Assembly: GCF_937997405.1 (NCBI RefSeq)
Contig: NZ_CALKTL010000133.1
Coordinates: 1-5,090 of the forward strand
Length of the DNA: 5,090 nt
From: an uncultured Campylobacter sp.
GTDB lineage: Bacteria; Campylobacterota; Campylobacteria; Campylobacterales; Campylobacteraceae
Direction of reading: 5' to 3'
The notes under the pieces are model-generated. The model did no database searches and was not told the DNA's origin. It worked only from the letters and a program-made list of their open reading frames with translations. The position numbers and the translations under genes were made by a program. Numbering within the stretch: the first letter of the stretch is position 1; each line of letters opens with the position of its first letter. Shown piece by piece: positions 5,076 to 5,090 of this stretch.

Positions 5076-5090
5076 TGCCCCTTATCGCTC
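5076..5090. other. 15-nt tail beyond the Alu 5' end, origin unknown
   Basis: These bases lie outside the Alu 5' terminus. They could be human flanking DNA, bacterial DNA after a second junction, or assembly noise. The stretch is too short to assign. Confidence 0.4.

Overview
The window looks like chromosomal DNA of an epsilonproteobacterium, most likely a human-associated Campylobacter of the higher-GC group (gracilis/rectus/showae-like). This is an inference from three things. The minus-strand order hom - yraN (UPF0102) - trxA - trxB is the order known in C. jejuni (Cj0149c to Cj0146c). Promoters are extended TATAAT boxes without a clear -35. AAATTT-type words are extremely dense.

Layout. 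Bases 3-1250 (+) are the C-terminal part of an RND/MMPL-family membrane transporter that enters from the left edge. It carries a long Asn/Ser/Gln/Ala-rich low-complexity insert in its soluble domain. Bases about 1279-1376 (+) are selC, the selenocysteine tRNA, with its own -10 box at 1263-1268. Bases 1526-2251 (+) are an AT-rich lipoprotein gene of unknown function. Its natural start appears to be an ATA codon behind a good Shine-Dalgarno sequence, because no ATG, GTG or TTG precedes the lipobox. It ends at a strong terminator (2264-2306) that faces the trxB terminator (2343-2381).

On the minus strand, read right to left, are hom (C-terminal two thirds, homoserine dehydrogenase with ACT domain), yraN (TTG start, 1 nt after the hom stop), trxA (own promoter at 3807-3812) and trxB. 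trxA and trxB form the NADPH-thioredoxin reductase-thioredoxin disulfide-reducing pair. hom belongs to the threonine/methionine branch of aspartate-family biosynthesis.

The right end (about 5001-5075) is not bacterial. It is a human AluY-like sequence joined inside hom, with an internal 21-nt gap and a 15-nt tail of unknown origin. The window therefore ends in a host-bacterium chimera, probably from library construction or assembly of a human-derived sample. The hom N-terminus is lost to this junction, not to evolution.

I see no new defence system, CRISPR array, insertion sequence or prophage. The most interesting genuine signals are the ATA-start lipoprotein next to selC and the enrichment of RAATTY sites, which peaks in the transporter's low-complexity linker. 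No stretch longer than 300 bases lacks a gene.
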